This document shows positions 28,117 through 36,617 of a stretch of 37,118 bases of DNA, piece after piece. The DNA comes from a virus. The position numbers and the translations under genes were made by a program. The notes beneath the pieces are model-generated. The model saw only the letters and a program-made list of their open reading frames with translations. It was not told the DNA's origin and did no database searches. Numbering within the stretch: position 1 is the first letter of the stretch; every line of letters begins with the position of its first letter. The stretch covers positions 1 to 37,118 of the IMG/VR virus record IMGVR_UViG_3300020416_000023; one strand, 5' to 3'.

Positions 28117-30641
28117 TAACCCTCGTACACAGTGACTTCAGGATAAATCGATAAAACCGTCAACGGCAATGGTTGTGTTTGTCTTACGAATACATGTCCG
28201 TCTGTTCCATAGTCATCTCTAAGCTCAATTTTTTTATCGCCAGAAAATAAAGCAACTGGTGAACCCATAAGTGCAGCTGATGACCTGAATGGTATATTTT
28301 CCATGTTATCTAGATCTCCACCTACTTCTACACCTAATGTTCTGTGCAGCCTTACTGTAATTTCATTTATACGTTTTATTTTTCCTTGAGCTACTCCTTG
28401 GGCTGCTCCTGCTTCTATTCTTAGAGTTTGCAAGATTGAATCATAGTTCAGGCCTACATGTACTTTTTGTGCAGATCTATCAAGTGTTATACCTCCACCT
28501 GTTACAGTTTTATTTGCGTGTGATGATCCGTCAGCAAGAATTTGTACTGTCTCTCCTTCTAAGTGATCTAATCCAGTAATAGTTGAAGTTAGATCTCCAT
28601 CATAAGTTAAACCACTATCTACAAAAAATGCATTGTCTTGTGTTTCACCAAACTCAAAACCTTTTAAAAATTCAACGTATCTGCGAGTTGAACCGTTTAT
28701 ATATCTGTTAGTAATCATATAGAGTTGATACTCATCCTGGTCTGATGGTATAACACCTATAGATTCTACTTTAGCATCTAATAATATTTTATCAGTTTGA
28801 ACGCCACTTGATGAAGTATCATATTGCAAATTTACAAAAGTTTTTACTTGTCTGTCAGATGCAATTTTAAATTGGTTTGCATCTATTCTTTTAACAAAAT
28901 ATTTTGCTCGATCAGTAATATTTGATAGTGCTGACCCTGTTATATCATAATAAAAATGATCACCAGTTGATAAACCGTGATTTGCAGAGTAGACAACATC
29001 AGTTGCAAGATTTACGCCCTCAAATATAAACTGCGTTGTGTCTGTACCAGGTGCTGTCGTTAAACTTACCTCAGTTCCTGCGGTTGCGTTTGCAGGCGTT
29101 GTAGCAAGTTTAATAGTATTGCTATTAACTGATATGATAAAATAAAGTAGATCTGTCGTAATACCGCCTATAGCATTACTTTCGGTAAAATAATAAACAG
29201 GATCTCCTGTACTAAATCCATGAGATGAAATTGTAATCTGGTTATTAGTTGTGTTCACATTAGTGCTATTAGCAGTAAAACTTTTAAAACTGTGAGATAT
29301 TGTTTTGCCGCTGTCGCTGTAGCCTCCAAGAATGTGTCTATGCCAGCCAATAACTTTTTCATTTCTTTGATAAGTCAATCCTAATAATGTGCCGTCATCT
29401 CTTGTAGCCCATAGAATACTGTCTGGCTCTTGCTGGTAAGCAAATGATGTTATTCCACCCTCAGTTATATGCTCAGCTAAGATTGTCATGTCTGGAGCAA
29501 TATATCCATCAACCTCATAGTTATATACTATTTCTCTAACTTTTCTTTTTGCACGCTGTAAAAACATTGTTACGTTTGCAATTTGTATTGCGTCAACGTT
29601 TGCAGCACCATAGTTGGTTTGTCTCGTTATCTGAATGTTAGTTGGTGTTATAGGCTCACTATTGCTTCCTGAAGTTGCTATAAACTCACCTCCAGTTGTT
29701 CCTATTAAAAGTTGTGTTTGAGCAGATAAAAACCTGATTGCATTTACTTGGTTTGATGCAATTGTATAAATCATTGCGTCTGTAGCGTTTGTTCCAGTAG
29801 CAAAGTTTTCATAAGATCCAGCCACACTAAAAAATATAGATTGAGGATTATTATTTGTTCCTGCAAACACAAGCCGCTGTTCATAAAAAGTTACTGAGCT
29901 TGGAAAATTATCTGTCGTAGACAGACCTGGACTGGGGTTGCCAGTGATATTACAAGCACTAATACTCCATGAGGTATGACCTGTTCTCGTAAGTTTTTGT
30001 ATTGCTACACTTGGATGCACTAAATACATAACGTCAGCTGATTGTGCGTATTTAATTTCAAATAATTGTGCTGTCGTATAAGGTGATGCAATTTGATAAA
30101 TACGAAAAGCTGTTCCACCTGATGTATAAGTTGTAAGTGAAGATGTATTAAAATTATTGCCGTCCATGTCTTGCAAAGCAAAAGTATTTGTTGTTACGCT
30201 GCTAACTTTAAATTGCCTGCCATTCAATTCTGTCATGCCAACAATTCCGCTTAATATTACATAATCACCGTTAGAATATCCGTGACTGCTGGCTGTTACA
30301 ACTCCAGGATTAGCTTTTGTTATTGCAGAAATGCTTTTACCTGTCTCTGTAATAATACCATTATCTTTGTGAAACCTTATATATTGGTTGCCGAACTCCA
30401 TCATGTAAGTTTGCGTAGTAGAAAACTCAAATGGTATTAGTCTTGTTTTGTTTGCACTAGATTTAACTTCACTAACAAAATTTGTTCCAGGTCTTCTTGA
30501 TGCACCACCGTGTGGATGAATAACCATGTTTTCTAATGTTTTGCATCCGTTAAAATATTTTTCTAAATCTGTTCTACCATCTAATCTAGGTGATAACTCA
30601 CCTGCTGTAAAATTAGTAAAACCAAATGTAGTTTTTGCCAT
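28116..30641 (-). CDS. Tail tubular protein B (nozzle), gp12-like
   Basis: This 841-residue protein is the tail nozzle. It opens with the family signature FTNFTAGELSPRLDGRTDLE, KYFNGCKTLENMVIHPHGG and ASRRPGTNFV, which is very conserved in podovirus nozzle proteins. The rest is beta-propeller-like, with repeated 'ITISSHGFSTGDPVYY', 'VVYSANHGLSTGDHFYY' and similar units, which recur four times and probably form inserted beta-domains. It lies next to the adaptor gene, as in T7. No enzymatic motif was seen. Confidence 0.9.
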   Translation of the reverse strand: MAKTTFGFTNFTAGELSPRLDGRTDLEKYFNGCKTLENMVIHPHGGASRRPGTNFVSEVKSSANKTRLIPFEFSTTQTYMMEFGNQYIRFHKDNGIITETGKSISAITKANPGVVTASSHGYSNGDYVILSGIVGMTELNGRQFKVSSVTTNTFALQDMDGNNFNTSSLTTYTSGGTAFRIYQIASPYTTAQLFEIKYAQSADVMYLVHPSVAIQKLTRTGHTSWSISACNITGNPSPGLSTTDNFPSSVTFYEQRLVFAGTNNNPQSIFFSVAGSYENFATGTNATDAMIYTIASNQVNAIRFLSAQTQLLIGTTGGEFIATSGSNSEPITPTNIQITRQTNYGAANVDAIQIANVTMFLQRAKRKVREIVYNYEVDGYIAPDMTILAEHITEGGITSFAYQQEPDSILWATRDDGTLLGLTYQRNEKVIGWHRHILGGYSDSGKTISHSFKSFTANSTNVNTTNNQITISSHGFSTGDPVYYFTESNAIGGITTDLLYFIISVNSNTIKLATTPANATAGTEVSLTTAPGTDTTQFIFEGVNLATDVVYSANHGLSTGDHFYYDITGSALSNITDRAKYFVKRIDANQFKIASDRQVKTFVNLQYDTSSSGVQTDKILLDAKVESIGVIPSDQDEYQLYMITNRYINGSTRRYVEFLKGFEFGETQDNAFFVDSGLTYDGDLTSTITGLDHLEGETVQILADGSSHANKTVTGGGITLDRSAQKVHVGLNYDSILQTLRIEAGAAQGVAQGKIKRINEITVRLHRTLGVEVGGDLDNMENIPFRSSAALMGSPVALFSGDKKIELRDDYGTDGHVFVRQTQPLPLTVLSIYPEVTVYEG

Positions 30642-31228
30642 TAGAACCTCGCATTAATAAATGTGCTTGCGTCAATGTCATAAGGTGTGCCTTCAGATGC
30701 ATCTACAAACCTTGCCTCTTTCAGCTTATCTAAATATACAGCATTTAGCTGAGCGGCTAAAGTGTTCGACTGTGTAATGGCATAGCATAATTCAGCAGCA
30801 AGTCTTGCAGCTATCGTTTCGACTAGCAAAGTGTCATACACAGAAGGATCTGTAATTTTTGCTAAATATGTTAAAAATATTTCTTCTTCGTTTGTTACAA
30901 TTTTTCTACCCTCTACCTTATAAACCTGTCCACTATCTAACATTGATGACGAGCCGTTATGAAATCCACCTACCTGTATTATTCTTATGCAGTCTGTCGG
31001 CAGTGTATATTGTTTATCAAATTCATAAGCTGGTGCTGTCGCATCAGCAGCAAGCTCAACTCTTTTTATCAAACAATTCCAATAGTGAGTTCTAAATATT
31101 GCATCTCGTAATGGAACGTATCTTTGATTACATAATCTTGCATTTCTTGAGTCTTCTGTAAGAGCAGTAATGTTTGCAGCACCCAGCATGTTCAATGCTG
31201 AATTGCAAATTTCTACAACTGATGTCAT
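30641..31228 (-). CDS. Tail tubular protein A (adaptor), gp11-like
   Basis: This 195-residue protein joins portal to tail nozzle. It begins MTSVVEICNSALNMLGAANI, followed by DSRNARLCNQRYVPLRDAIF and a Trp-rich HYWNCLIKRV, the usual opening of gp11-type adaptors, and continues with the mid-domain YEFDKQYTLPTDCIRIIQV. The start is preceded by a Shine-Dalgarno-like TAGGT that lies in the last codons of the previous gene. It shares one base with the nozzle gene at its stop. Confidence 0.9.
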   Translation of the reverse strand: MTSVVEICNSALNMLGAANITALTEDSRNARLCNQRYVPLRDAIFRTHYWNCLIKRVELAADATAPAYEFDKQYTLPTDCIRIIQVGGFHNGSSSMLDSGQVYKVEGRKIVTNEEEIFLTYLAKITDPSVYDTLLVETIAARLAAELCYAITQSNTLAAQLNAVYLDKLKEARFVDASEGTPYDIDASTFINARF

Positions 31229-31229
31229 T

Positions 31230-31496
31230 TTAACCTACTAACGTTTTTGATTTTTTATTATTTGCAGCAAATTTAGCTGCTGCTTCTTTGCTCGCAAAAC
31301 CCCATTTTTTAAGTGCAAGCTTTAGCCTTGTCGGTTTTCCGTCCTTTTCCAAAGCTCCCTTCATTCCAGAAAATCTGGCAGCAAAGCTTACCCTTCGAGG
31401 GTTTGTGCCTGAACTAACAGGTGCTTTTACACCGTAAAATTTTCTGCCAGCTTCATTTAATCCACCTGATGGATTTTGATGTTCTTTTTTGGCCAT
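31230..31496 (-). CDS. Small basic DUF6321-like protein with shared TLVG tail
   Basis: This 88-residue, strongly basic protein contains NPSGGLNEAGRKFYG, then APVSSGTNPRRVSFAARFSG, MKGALEKDGKPTRLKLALKKWG, the pattern I know as DUF6321 in phage genomes. It may bind DNA or an acidic portal surface. It then carries an extra Ala/Lys helix and ends KKSKTLVG, the tail also found on the two proteins upstream. Those last codons (GTAGGT) provide the ribosome-binding site of the adaptor gene. Its ATG shares one base with the stop upstream. Confidence 0.7.
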   Translation of the reverse strand: MAKKEHQNPSGGLNEAGRKFYGVKAPVSSGTNPRRVSFAARFSGMKGALEKDGKPTRLKLALKKWGFASKEAAAKFAANNKKSKTLVG

Positions 31497-31642
31497 TATC
31501 CTACTAGGGTTTTACTTTTTTTCTTTTCTTTGTTTTTTGTAACGGCAGCAATAATATCACCTCTTGTTACTTTGTTTTTGTCACCGTACATAGAAGCAAG
31601 TTTTTTATTTTTTGCTGACATGTGTGTCTTTGTATGTGGCAT
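31496..31642 (-). CDS. 48-residue basic protein with KTLVG tail
   Basis: This protein reads MPHTKTHMSAKNKKLASMYG and ends KKKSKTLVG; nearly a third of its residues are Lys. It is coupled to the gene downstream through TAATG, and its start has AGGAGA upstream (spacing six). Its short length hid it, but the ribosome-binding site, spacing and shared C-terminal motif support it strongly. It probably belongs to the capsid or connector. No domain is recognised. Confidence 0.75.
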   Translation of the reverse strand: MPHTKTHMSAKNKKLASMYGDKNKVTRGDIIAAVTKNKEKKKSKTLVG

Positions 31643-31651
31643 AGTTATCTC

Positions 31652-31816
31652 CTAACCTATTAAAGTTTTTCTTTTTTTTGCTGTCTTTGCAGAATCAATA
31701 AAGTCCTGTTTTGAAGGTGAACCTGGTGATCCTGGTTTTCTCATTTTTTCACCTGATCCTTTTTTGATTCTCTCTCGTTTCGCATGAATGTTTGCGTATA
31801 ATCCTGGTCTTGCCAT
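31652..31816 (-). CDS. 54-residue basic protein with KTLIG tail
   Basis: It reads MARPGLYANIHAKRERIKKG, continues with a Pro/Gly/Ser linker (KPGSPGSPSKQDF), and ends AKTAKKRKTLIG. The opening 'ARPGLYANI-x-A-K-R-x-R-I-x-x-G-S-G-E-K-M-R' is common in short marine phage structural-region proteins. It is preceded by GGAG seven bases before the ATG. It begins after a strong hairpin that separates it from the capsid genes. Function unknown, perhaps DNA or scaffold contact. Confidence 0.75.
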   Translation of the reverse strand: MARPGLYANIHAKRERIKKGSGEKMRKPGSPGSPSKQDFIDSAKTAKKRKTLIG

Positions 31817-31832
31817 AAGTTTCTCCAATTAG

Positions 31833-31854
31833 AGGGCAGCCCTAGGGCTGCCCT
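31833..31854 (-). terminator. Perfect 11-bp palindrome after the capsid genes
   Basis: AGGGCAGCCCT is followed directly by its reverse complement AGGGCTGCCCT. In RNA this gives a stem of about nine GC-rich pairs. No strong T-run follows on the minus strand (CTAATT), so it may be a partial terminator or an mRNA-stabilising hairpin that raises capsid expression relative to downstream genes, as in other phages. Confidence 0.7.
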
Positions 31855-31861
31855 TAGTTAA

Positions 31862-32326
31862 TTAATCAACAACGTAAAACATTGTTAATGCTATTGATCC
31901 AGTACCAGCAGCACCGCCCATAGTTACAGTTACATTGTAACCGTCACCATCAGCGTCAACTTCGATTCCTGATCCAAGAGCAAGCGTGTTTGCTACATCA
32001 ACTTTTTGAGCTGAAGTAGAAGCAGCTGCTGCATAGAACTCATCTACGTCTTTTGCTACATCACTACCGTCTGAGCTTTTGTATGCTCCATGACCGACAC
32101 TTAGTGTCGTGGAGCTGCCCATAGCGTCATGTGCTAGGTAGCCGTGCAATATTCTTGCACCGTCTGGTAAGATAAACATTTCAATGTCATCACCAGATGC
32201 TAGAGAAGATGCCTCGTATTCTGCGAAAGCAACTCTCATTCTACCACCAAGCTCATTAGCTTTGACTTTTTCAGAAGGTACGTTCTGGTCGTATTTAGTC
32301 TTTTGAGCTGAATAAACTGTTCCCAT
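31862..32326 (-). CDS. Accessory capsid or head-decoration protein
   Basis: This 154-residue protein lies 12 bases downstream of the major capsid gene. It is Ala/Gly/Asp-rich and beta-like: GGRMRVAFAEYEASSLASGD, then FILPDGARILHGYLAHDAMG, and a Gly-rich end (ADGDGYNVTVTMGGAAGTGS). Proteins of this type beside podovirus capsid genes serve as decoration or head-stabilising proteins. The ATG is preceded by AGGAGG. Assignment is by position and composition. Confidence 0.65.
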   Translation of the reverse strand: MGTVYSAQKTKYDQNVPSEKVKANELGGRMRVAFAEYEASSLASGDDIEMFILPDGARILHGYLAHDAMGSSTTLSVGHGAYKSSDGSDVAKDVDEFYAAAASTSAQKVDVANTLALGSGIEVDADGDGYNVTVTMGGAAGTGSIALTMFYVVD

Positions 32327-32338
32327 AATGTCCTCCTA

Positions 32339-33211
32339 CTATTCGTTGCACGGAATTTGGAATACTTTGACTTCTTCCATTCTAGTCGCACCAACTGACA
32401 TACAATAGTAAACTTGAGTTGAGTAGTTTTTGTCGTTTCTCTCGTCAATTTTAGCCATAATGTCCTTGCCAATAGCAAGTTTTACTGCGTCTTGAGTGAA
32501 GGCAAAGCATAGCCTGTCATCCGTGTTAGTTGCATCAAGGTTTAGTCTGTTAGAAGTGATAAATTTAAATCCTAAGAAAGAATCTATATCACCCTGAGCT
32601 AAAGCCTTAACGGTGTTAAAATCACTAGATTTTACTTCTGTAGTTGCCAACAAATCAGAAATTTGGTTTGGCCCACAGACAATATATCTAGGGATTGATG
32701 GATCAACGCTTTGTAAGTCAAAACGCTTTTTAGCAGCTAGTAACTTAGCAATAGTTAGTCCATCTGATTGGTTTGATGTCGAAAATTTACTTGCAGCAGG
32801 TAGAGCAACGCTTGTGCCACCAGATACGCCAGTAAAAGCTGAACCGCCCAAAGCACTAATGATAACGTCATCAATAGCTCTATTCATTGCAGCTGCTGCT
32901 GCTTTGGCATAAGAGCTTGTTGGGTCAATTAACATTCTTACTTTGTCAACATCATCTATAAGATCAGCCCACACATAGTCCTCAGTGCTTACTCGTCTTC
33001 TAGCATGTGGAGTGTCGAGTTGTGGAGTATCTGAGTGTCTTGACGTTTTCTTTACAGCAGCTACTGAGCCGATTTGTTCAAAAAACGCATTTTTTCCAGT
33101 AATACTCTCAACATCCACCGCAGCCCTGAGTTGCGAACCCATCTGTTGTGACAGCATTTGTACGTTAGCAGAATACTGCTCGACAAATGCAGTTGTAATT
33201 TGTGAACTCAT
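32339..33211 (-). CDS. Major capsid protein
   Basis: This 290-residue HK97-fold coat protein follows the scaffold gene. Visible landmarks include VEQYSANVQMLSQQMGSQLR at the start, VSTEDYVWADLIDDVDKVR, a long backbone helix region YAKAAAAAMNRAIDDVIISAL, and a C-terminal P-domain strand (FAFTQDAVKLAIGKDIMAKI). These fit the Phage_capsid_2/P22-like family found in many marine podoviruses. AAGGAGG upstream of the ATG gives very strong translation, as expected for the most abundant virion protein. Confidence 0.9.
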   Translation of the reverse strand: MSSQITTAFVEQYSANVQMLSQQMGSQLRAAVDVESITGKNAFFEQIGSVAAVKKTSRHSDTPQLDTPHARRRVSTEDYVWADLIDDVDKVRMLIDPTSSYAKAAAAAMNRAIDDVIISALGGSAFTGVSGGTSVALPAASKFSTSNQSDGLTIAKLLAAKKRFDLQSVDPSIPRYIVCGPNQISDLLATTEVKSSDFNTVKALAQGDIDSFLGFKFITSNRLNLDATNTDDRLCFAFTQDAVKLAIGKDIMAKIDERNDKNYSTQVYYCMSVGATRMEEVKVFQIPCNE

Positions 33212-33340
33212 GGAGTCCTCCTTTTTTACAATGTTAAGTTAAAAAAAATCAGAAAATTGTCCTAACAGGGTTTTCTTACATTTTACGTTTGCTCAACGGC
33301 TGAACTGTACTCAGCTGTCAAACGGAGTCTACTAAGTAGA
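33212..33340 (-). promoter_or_regulatory. Leader of the major capsid gene
   Basis: This 129-base gap is long for this genome. It holds AAGGAGG ahead of the capsid ATG, a palindrome TCTACT-A-AGTAGA next to the scaffold stop, and a small hairpin around CTGA-ACTGTAC-TCAG. TTGACA occurs on the minus strand, but no -10 lies at proper spacing. It is best described as a structured leader that sets high capsid translation; a promoter is possible but unsupported. Confidence 0.5.
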
Positions 33341-34177
33341 TTATTCCGTTGAATCTGGATAAGCCATTTTATAAAGATTAGCAACATCTTCTACAGCTTG
33401 CTGGTGATTAGGATTTAGTTTATCCCAATACGCAGTGCCAGGCATTTGTAGTTTTGCAATCTCTGATTTGGCTTCTTGTGGAGTCATAGCACCTGATGAA
33501 GTTTGATCAGCTGTAATAGAGTCCTCAGAAAAATTAGATGCTAGATTGTTCAATGCTCTAATGAACTGAGGATTGTTACCCAGTAATGATCCATCTTCAA
33601 GAGGTATTTCCGCCATATCACTCCCAAAAAATTTTTTAAATACACCGTTAGCTTGAGCAAGCTTTTCATCATAAGCTAAACCCCAGTCTTGTCTCAGGTC
33701 TTGTTCTGATGACGTTCTGTGTATTTCTGTTTGTGCCGAGGCTGTTTCTAATGCAGCACTTTCAAGTCCATTGTACCAAGATAAAAGCTGCTGAGCTTGA
33801 TCAGTATTTAGACCTGCCTGATATGCTGCTTCCTGAAAGCCTGGCAAGTTTGTTGCTTCGTAGCCCTCTGATGGTGGTGTGTATTGTAATTCATAACCAT
33901 CAGGTGAGTCTGGTCTGCCTAATCTTGAGTAAAACTGTGACCAGTCATCCTCTGTGGCATGTTTATTAGGTAGTGGTATCTTATCAGCCCCTACCATTCT
34001 TTGTGCGTGGACATAACTTTTTGCTAGTTGATCCACGTTTTGTATATTTTGTAATGAAGGTTCATTTCGAATATCTTCTGATATGCTATCAATAAACCTT
34101 GACGTTTCAGTTGCTGTTTCAGATTGCGTGGGAGTTTGCTGCTCCTCCGCTACAGTTGTCTGTACTTCTTCTGACAT
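33341..34177 (-). CDS. Head scaffolding/assembly protein
   Basis: This 278-residue acidic protein matches podovirus scaffolds (T7 gp9-like): a disordered Gln/Thr/Glu-rich start (TTVAEEQQTPTQSETATET), then FIDSISEDIRNEPSLQNIQ and a helix VDQLAKSYVHAQRMVGADKI leading to PLPNKHATEDDWSQFYSRLG, which is the common scaffold signature. The C-terminal helix (AKSEIAKLQMPGTAYWDK) would contact coat protein. It is placed between portal and capsid genes as usual. Confidence 0.85.
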   Translation of the reverse strand: MSEEVQTTVAEEQQTPTQSETATETSRFIDSISEDIRNEPSLQNIQNVDQLAKSYVHAQRMVGADKIPLPNKHATEDDWSQFYSRLGRPDSPDGYELQYTPPSEGYEATNLPGFQEAAYQAGLNTDQAQQLLSWYNGLESAALETASAQTEIHRTSSEQDLRQDWGLAYDEKLAQANGVFKKFFGSDMAEIPLEDGSLLGNNPQFIRALNNLASNFSEDSITADQTSSGAMTPQEAKSEIAKLQMPGTAYWDKLNPNHQQAVEDVANLYKMAYPDSTE

Positions 34178-34408
34178 TTAGTCTTCCTTTCGTGACAGGA
34201 CATTAATAATAAATAGAACCGCACTTCTCTGTCCTTCAAGAAATGCACTTTCGTGTGAGTCACCTTTGACGTTTGTTGTTGTCGCAAAATGACATCTTCG
34301 TTTTAGATCAGATAAAACTCTTTCTCCTGCTTCTGATCCAAAGACAAATTTATAATCAGCTGTAAGCTGTTTAATTATTTTTTCTTTTTCTTTTTCTTGT
34401 ACATCCAT
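34178..34408 (-). CDS. Small Bbp19-like head protein
   Basis: This 76-residue protein reads TADYKFVFGSEAGERVLSDL, then RRCHFATTTNVKGDSHESAF and LEGQRSAVLFIINVL. The pattern 'Y-x-x-V-F-x-S-x-x-G-x-x-V-L-x-D-L ... F-x-E/L-G-x-R' is that of the small Bbp19 family that often sits between portal and scaffold genes. Its role is unproven. It fits exactly between its neighbours with no spare base, which points to coordinated translation. Confidence 0.75.
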   Translation of the reverse strand: MDVQEKEKEKIIKQLTADYKFVFGSEAGERVLSDLKRRCHFATTTNVKGDSHESAFLEGQRSAVLFIINVLSRKED

Positions 34409-35995
34409 TTACCCTCCTGTTAATTTATCAACCATTGGTGCAGCTTGACCAGCCGCTTGTGCTGTCTGCATCAATTGTTGTTGTTCTTGTGCAGCTGCCT
34501 CTTGTTCTGCTCTTTGCTGCCTAATTGCATCTATTTCTTGGTCAGATCGCAATACTTTTCTTGGAACTCCTAAAACATCAGTAACATGTTTTACAAGCAT
34601 GTCTGGATCAATATGATCCATCACTGGTAATCTGTCACTTAACGGAGCTATCATTTCCATAGTTCTTAGAATAGCTTGCACATCACCTTGTCTCTGTGAT
34701 CTAGCAAGCGGTGAAACATACTCAATATCTATTGTTTCTCCTTGCAGCTGCTCAGGTGGCACTGGCAGTTTATTACTTCTAAGTAAAATATTAAAAACTC
34801 TATCAATTAATGGACGCAGCATTTCCGCTTGCAATCTACCAAGTACAGGTGCAAGTAATCTCATTTTCTCTTCGTTACGTTGCATAACTTCCGTTGCGGT
34901 CATACGCTGACTTTGTTCAGATATAAGCTGATCAATCATATAGACTTGCTGTATAGCTTTGCGTCTTTGTTCTTCTAAATTTATTCCTACAGGAGTATTA
35001 GCACCAATATTTAGAGGCTCTATTCTATCTCTAGATCCTGATCTATAAAAATTTAACCCTCCTGGTTGTGTTCTTACAGGTAAAATAAAACTATCATCTG
35101 GAACTAAAAGCGGTGGATCTACCATTTTTTGTGCTGCTTTTATGGTTGTTTCTGCCATTTTATTCAGCATTTTAATATCAGGCAGGGCTGTCATAGATGG
35201 TGATCTACCATAAACTTCACTGCTTGATTTTAAATATCTTGGAACTATGTAAGGAAACTCATTGTAACCACCAATAGATATTATGTGGTTTTCTTCTTTG
35301 TGATAATAAATAGACGAATAAGCCATTGACTTATTGTCAAGCTTGTAGGGGTTTAGGTTGTCGTTAGGTTTTACGCAATGATGCAAGACAACTTCTTCAT
35401 AAGGATGATCTTTTACTTTTTTCAATACAACTTTTGGTAATGCATCTCCAAATTTTCTAAATGCCGCTTCAGCCGTCATTTTAAATTCACGGTGTACCGT
35501 GTCGACAATGCCTTTGTGATTTTCAGCAGCATAGACTTCGTTTATGTGCCTTGTATTAAAACGTAATATGTTTTGTTCATCAGGTTCTATAAGCATGCAG
35601 GCAGTACCAAACGCCACAAGGTCTGTATATATTTCGTGAACTTCTTGTTGAAAATTTGATCTTGCAAATGCCTGGTACATAATTCTTGTACTAGACTCTA
35701 ACCATTCTAGGGCTTGCTCATCTGATCTAAAAGACTCATCTTTAAATCTCATGTCAAACCAAGGAGTGGCCGAGTTTGTAAGCATGCTGTGTAAAGATGA
35801 TGATAATAATTCTAAGGCGTGTAAAGCCGTGCCATCAAATATATGTTCTGTCCTTTTGTCACCTCTGCTTCGTGATTTAGTCACGTCAGCTCTTCTTGGT
35901 AAACAAAAATCAGCTACTTCTTGCCAGTGTGACTCCCAGTTTGCTCTTGCCGATTTTAATTTATCAAATTGTTTTGTAAGTTCAGTTGCTTTCAT
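34409..35995 (-). CDS. Portal (head-to-tail connector) protein, T7 gp8-like
   Basis: This 528-residue protein forms the dodecameric DNA channel at one head vertex. Recognisable parts are the start (KSARANWESHWQEVADFCLP), a conserved HIFDGTALHALELLSSSLHS, the crown/wing region VYGRSPSMTALPDIKMLN and the clip/stem helix region EQRRKAIQQVYMIDQL. The C-terminus is Gln/Ala-rich (EQEAAAQEQQQLMQTAQAAG). Length and signature fit the podovirus head-tail connector family. The stop codons follow GGAGGG, which acts as ribosome-binding site for the next gene. Confidence 0.93.
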   Translation of the reverse strand: MKATELTKQFDKLKSARANWESHWQEVADFCLPRRADVTKSRSRGDKRTEHIFDGTALHALELLSSSLHSMLTNSATPWFDMRFKDESFRSDEQALEWLESSTRIMYQAFARSNFQQEVHEIYTDLVAFGTACMLIEPDEQNILRFNTRHINEVYAAENHKGIVDTVHREFKMTAEAAFRKFGDALPKVVLKKVKDHPYEEVVLHHCVKPNDNLNPYKLDNKSMAYSSIYYHKEENHIISIGGYNEFPYIVPRYLKSSSEVYGRSPSMTALPDIKMLNKMAETTIKAAQKMVDPPLLVPDDSFILPVRTQPGGLNFYRSGSRDRIEPLNIGANTPVGINLEEQRRKAIQQVYMIDQLISEQSQRMTATEVMQRNEEKMRLLAPVLGRLQAEMLRPLIDRVFNILLRSNKLPVPPEQLQGETIDIEYVSPLARSQRQGDVQAILRTMEMIAPLSDRLPVMDHIDPDMLVKHVTDVLGVPRKVLRSDQEIDAIRQQRAEQEAAAQEQQQLMQTAQAAGQAAPMVDKLTGG

Positions 35996-35997
35996 AA

Positions 35998-36180
35998 CTA
36001 ATATCCTATTAAAGTTTTTTTGCCCTGCTTCATGCTGTTTAATCCCAGGGTGTTATTAAACTGTGTAAAAAGCTTGCCTTGTCTTTTTTTTGGCTTCAGT
36101 GATTTTGTCATGTCAGTTGCAGCATCTATTCTAATATTAGAACTAAATGGTGCTGACAGCATATTATTAGATCGATACAT
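35998..36180 (-). CDS. 60-residue basic protein with KKTLIG tail, upstream of portal
   Basis: This basic protein has an Asn/Ser-rich start (RSNNMLSAPFSSNIRIDAA), a Lys/Arg-rich centre (KSLKPKKRQGKLF) and ends MKQGKKTLIGY. The final codons (ATAGGA) lie at ribosome-binding distance from the portal ATG two bases after the stop. It shares the tail motif with the genes at 31230-31816. The start shares one base with the stop of the upstream gene. Function unknown; a small head/connector component is likely. Confidence 0.65.
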   Translation of the reverse strand: MYRSNNMLSAPFSSNIRIDAATDMTKSLKPKKRQGKLFTQFNNTLGLNSMKQGKKTLIGY

Positions 36181-36617
36181 TATCCTAATAATGTAGGTCT
36201 AAATATTAAAGGATCACCTAAAACACCCTTGCTGGAAGTTGCCACTAATGGCTTTCTACCTTTAGATGCTTTTTTGCCCATGCCTGCTGATCTATATACG
36301 CCCAACTCAGAACTTGCTCCAGCGGCTTTGTCTGCGGCTTCTGCTTCTGCTTTTTTAGCAGCGGCCATCTCAGCGGCTTTTTTAGCAGCTGCGGCTTCTG
36401 CTGCCTTTTTTGCAGCCGCTTCTTCTGCGGCTTTTCTCTGTGCTGCCTCCTCTGCTGCTTTTTTAGCAGCTATCTCCGCAGCCGTTGGCTTTGCAGGTGC
36501 TGGTGGTGCAGCAGGTTGTGGTGCTGGCTGTGGTGCAGCTGGCGGTGGTACTATGTCAGGTTTTACGTCAATAACCTTATCTACTAGATTTATCAGTCTT
36601 CTTGAGATTGATCCCAT
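36180..36617 (-). CDS. Ala/Lys/Pro-rich protein with TLLG tail (gp7.3-like candidate)
   Basis: This 145-residue protein has three parts: a short N-terminal helix (SISRRLINLVDKVIDVKP), a Pro/Ala linker and a TolA-like repeat of E-A-A-x-K-K-A-A units (residues about 46-98), and a C-terminal segment KGRKPLVATSSKGVLGD leading to FRPTLLG. The last segment is the phage tail-assembly motif seen also at 12-272; T7 gp7.3 has an analogous Lys/Arg/Ser-rich end. I start at 36617 because GGAG lies six bases upstream, although the ATG at 36629 is in frame. The helix repeat could act as a ruler or tether in the connector. Confidence 0.7.
   Translation of the reverse strand: MGSISRRLINLVDKVIDVKPDIVPPPAAPQPAPQPAAPPAPAKPTAAEIAAKKAAEEAAQRKAAEEAAAKKAAEAAAAKKAAEMAAAKKAEAEAADKAAGASSELGVYRSAGMGKKASKGRKPLVATSSKGVLGDPLIFRPTLLG

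Noticed and set aside
33300-33325. Promoter for the major capsid gene based on TTGACA
   Set aside because: TTGACA is present on the minus strand, but no -10-like hexamer lies 15-19 bases downstream, so only a structured leader is claimed.
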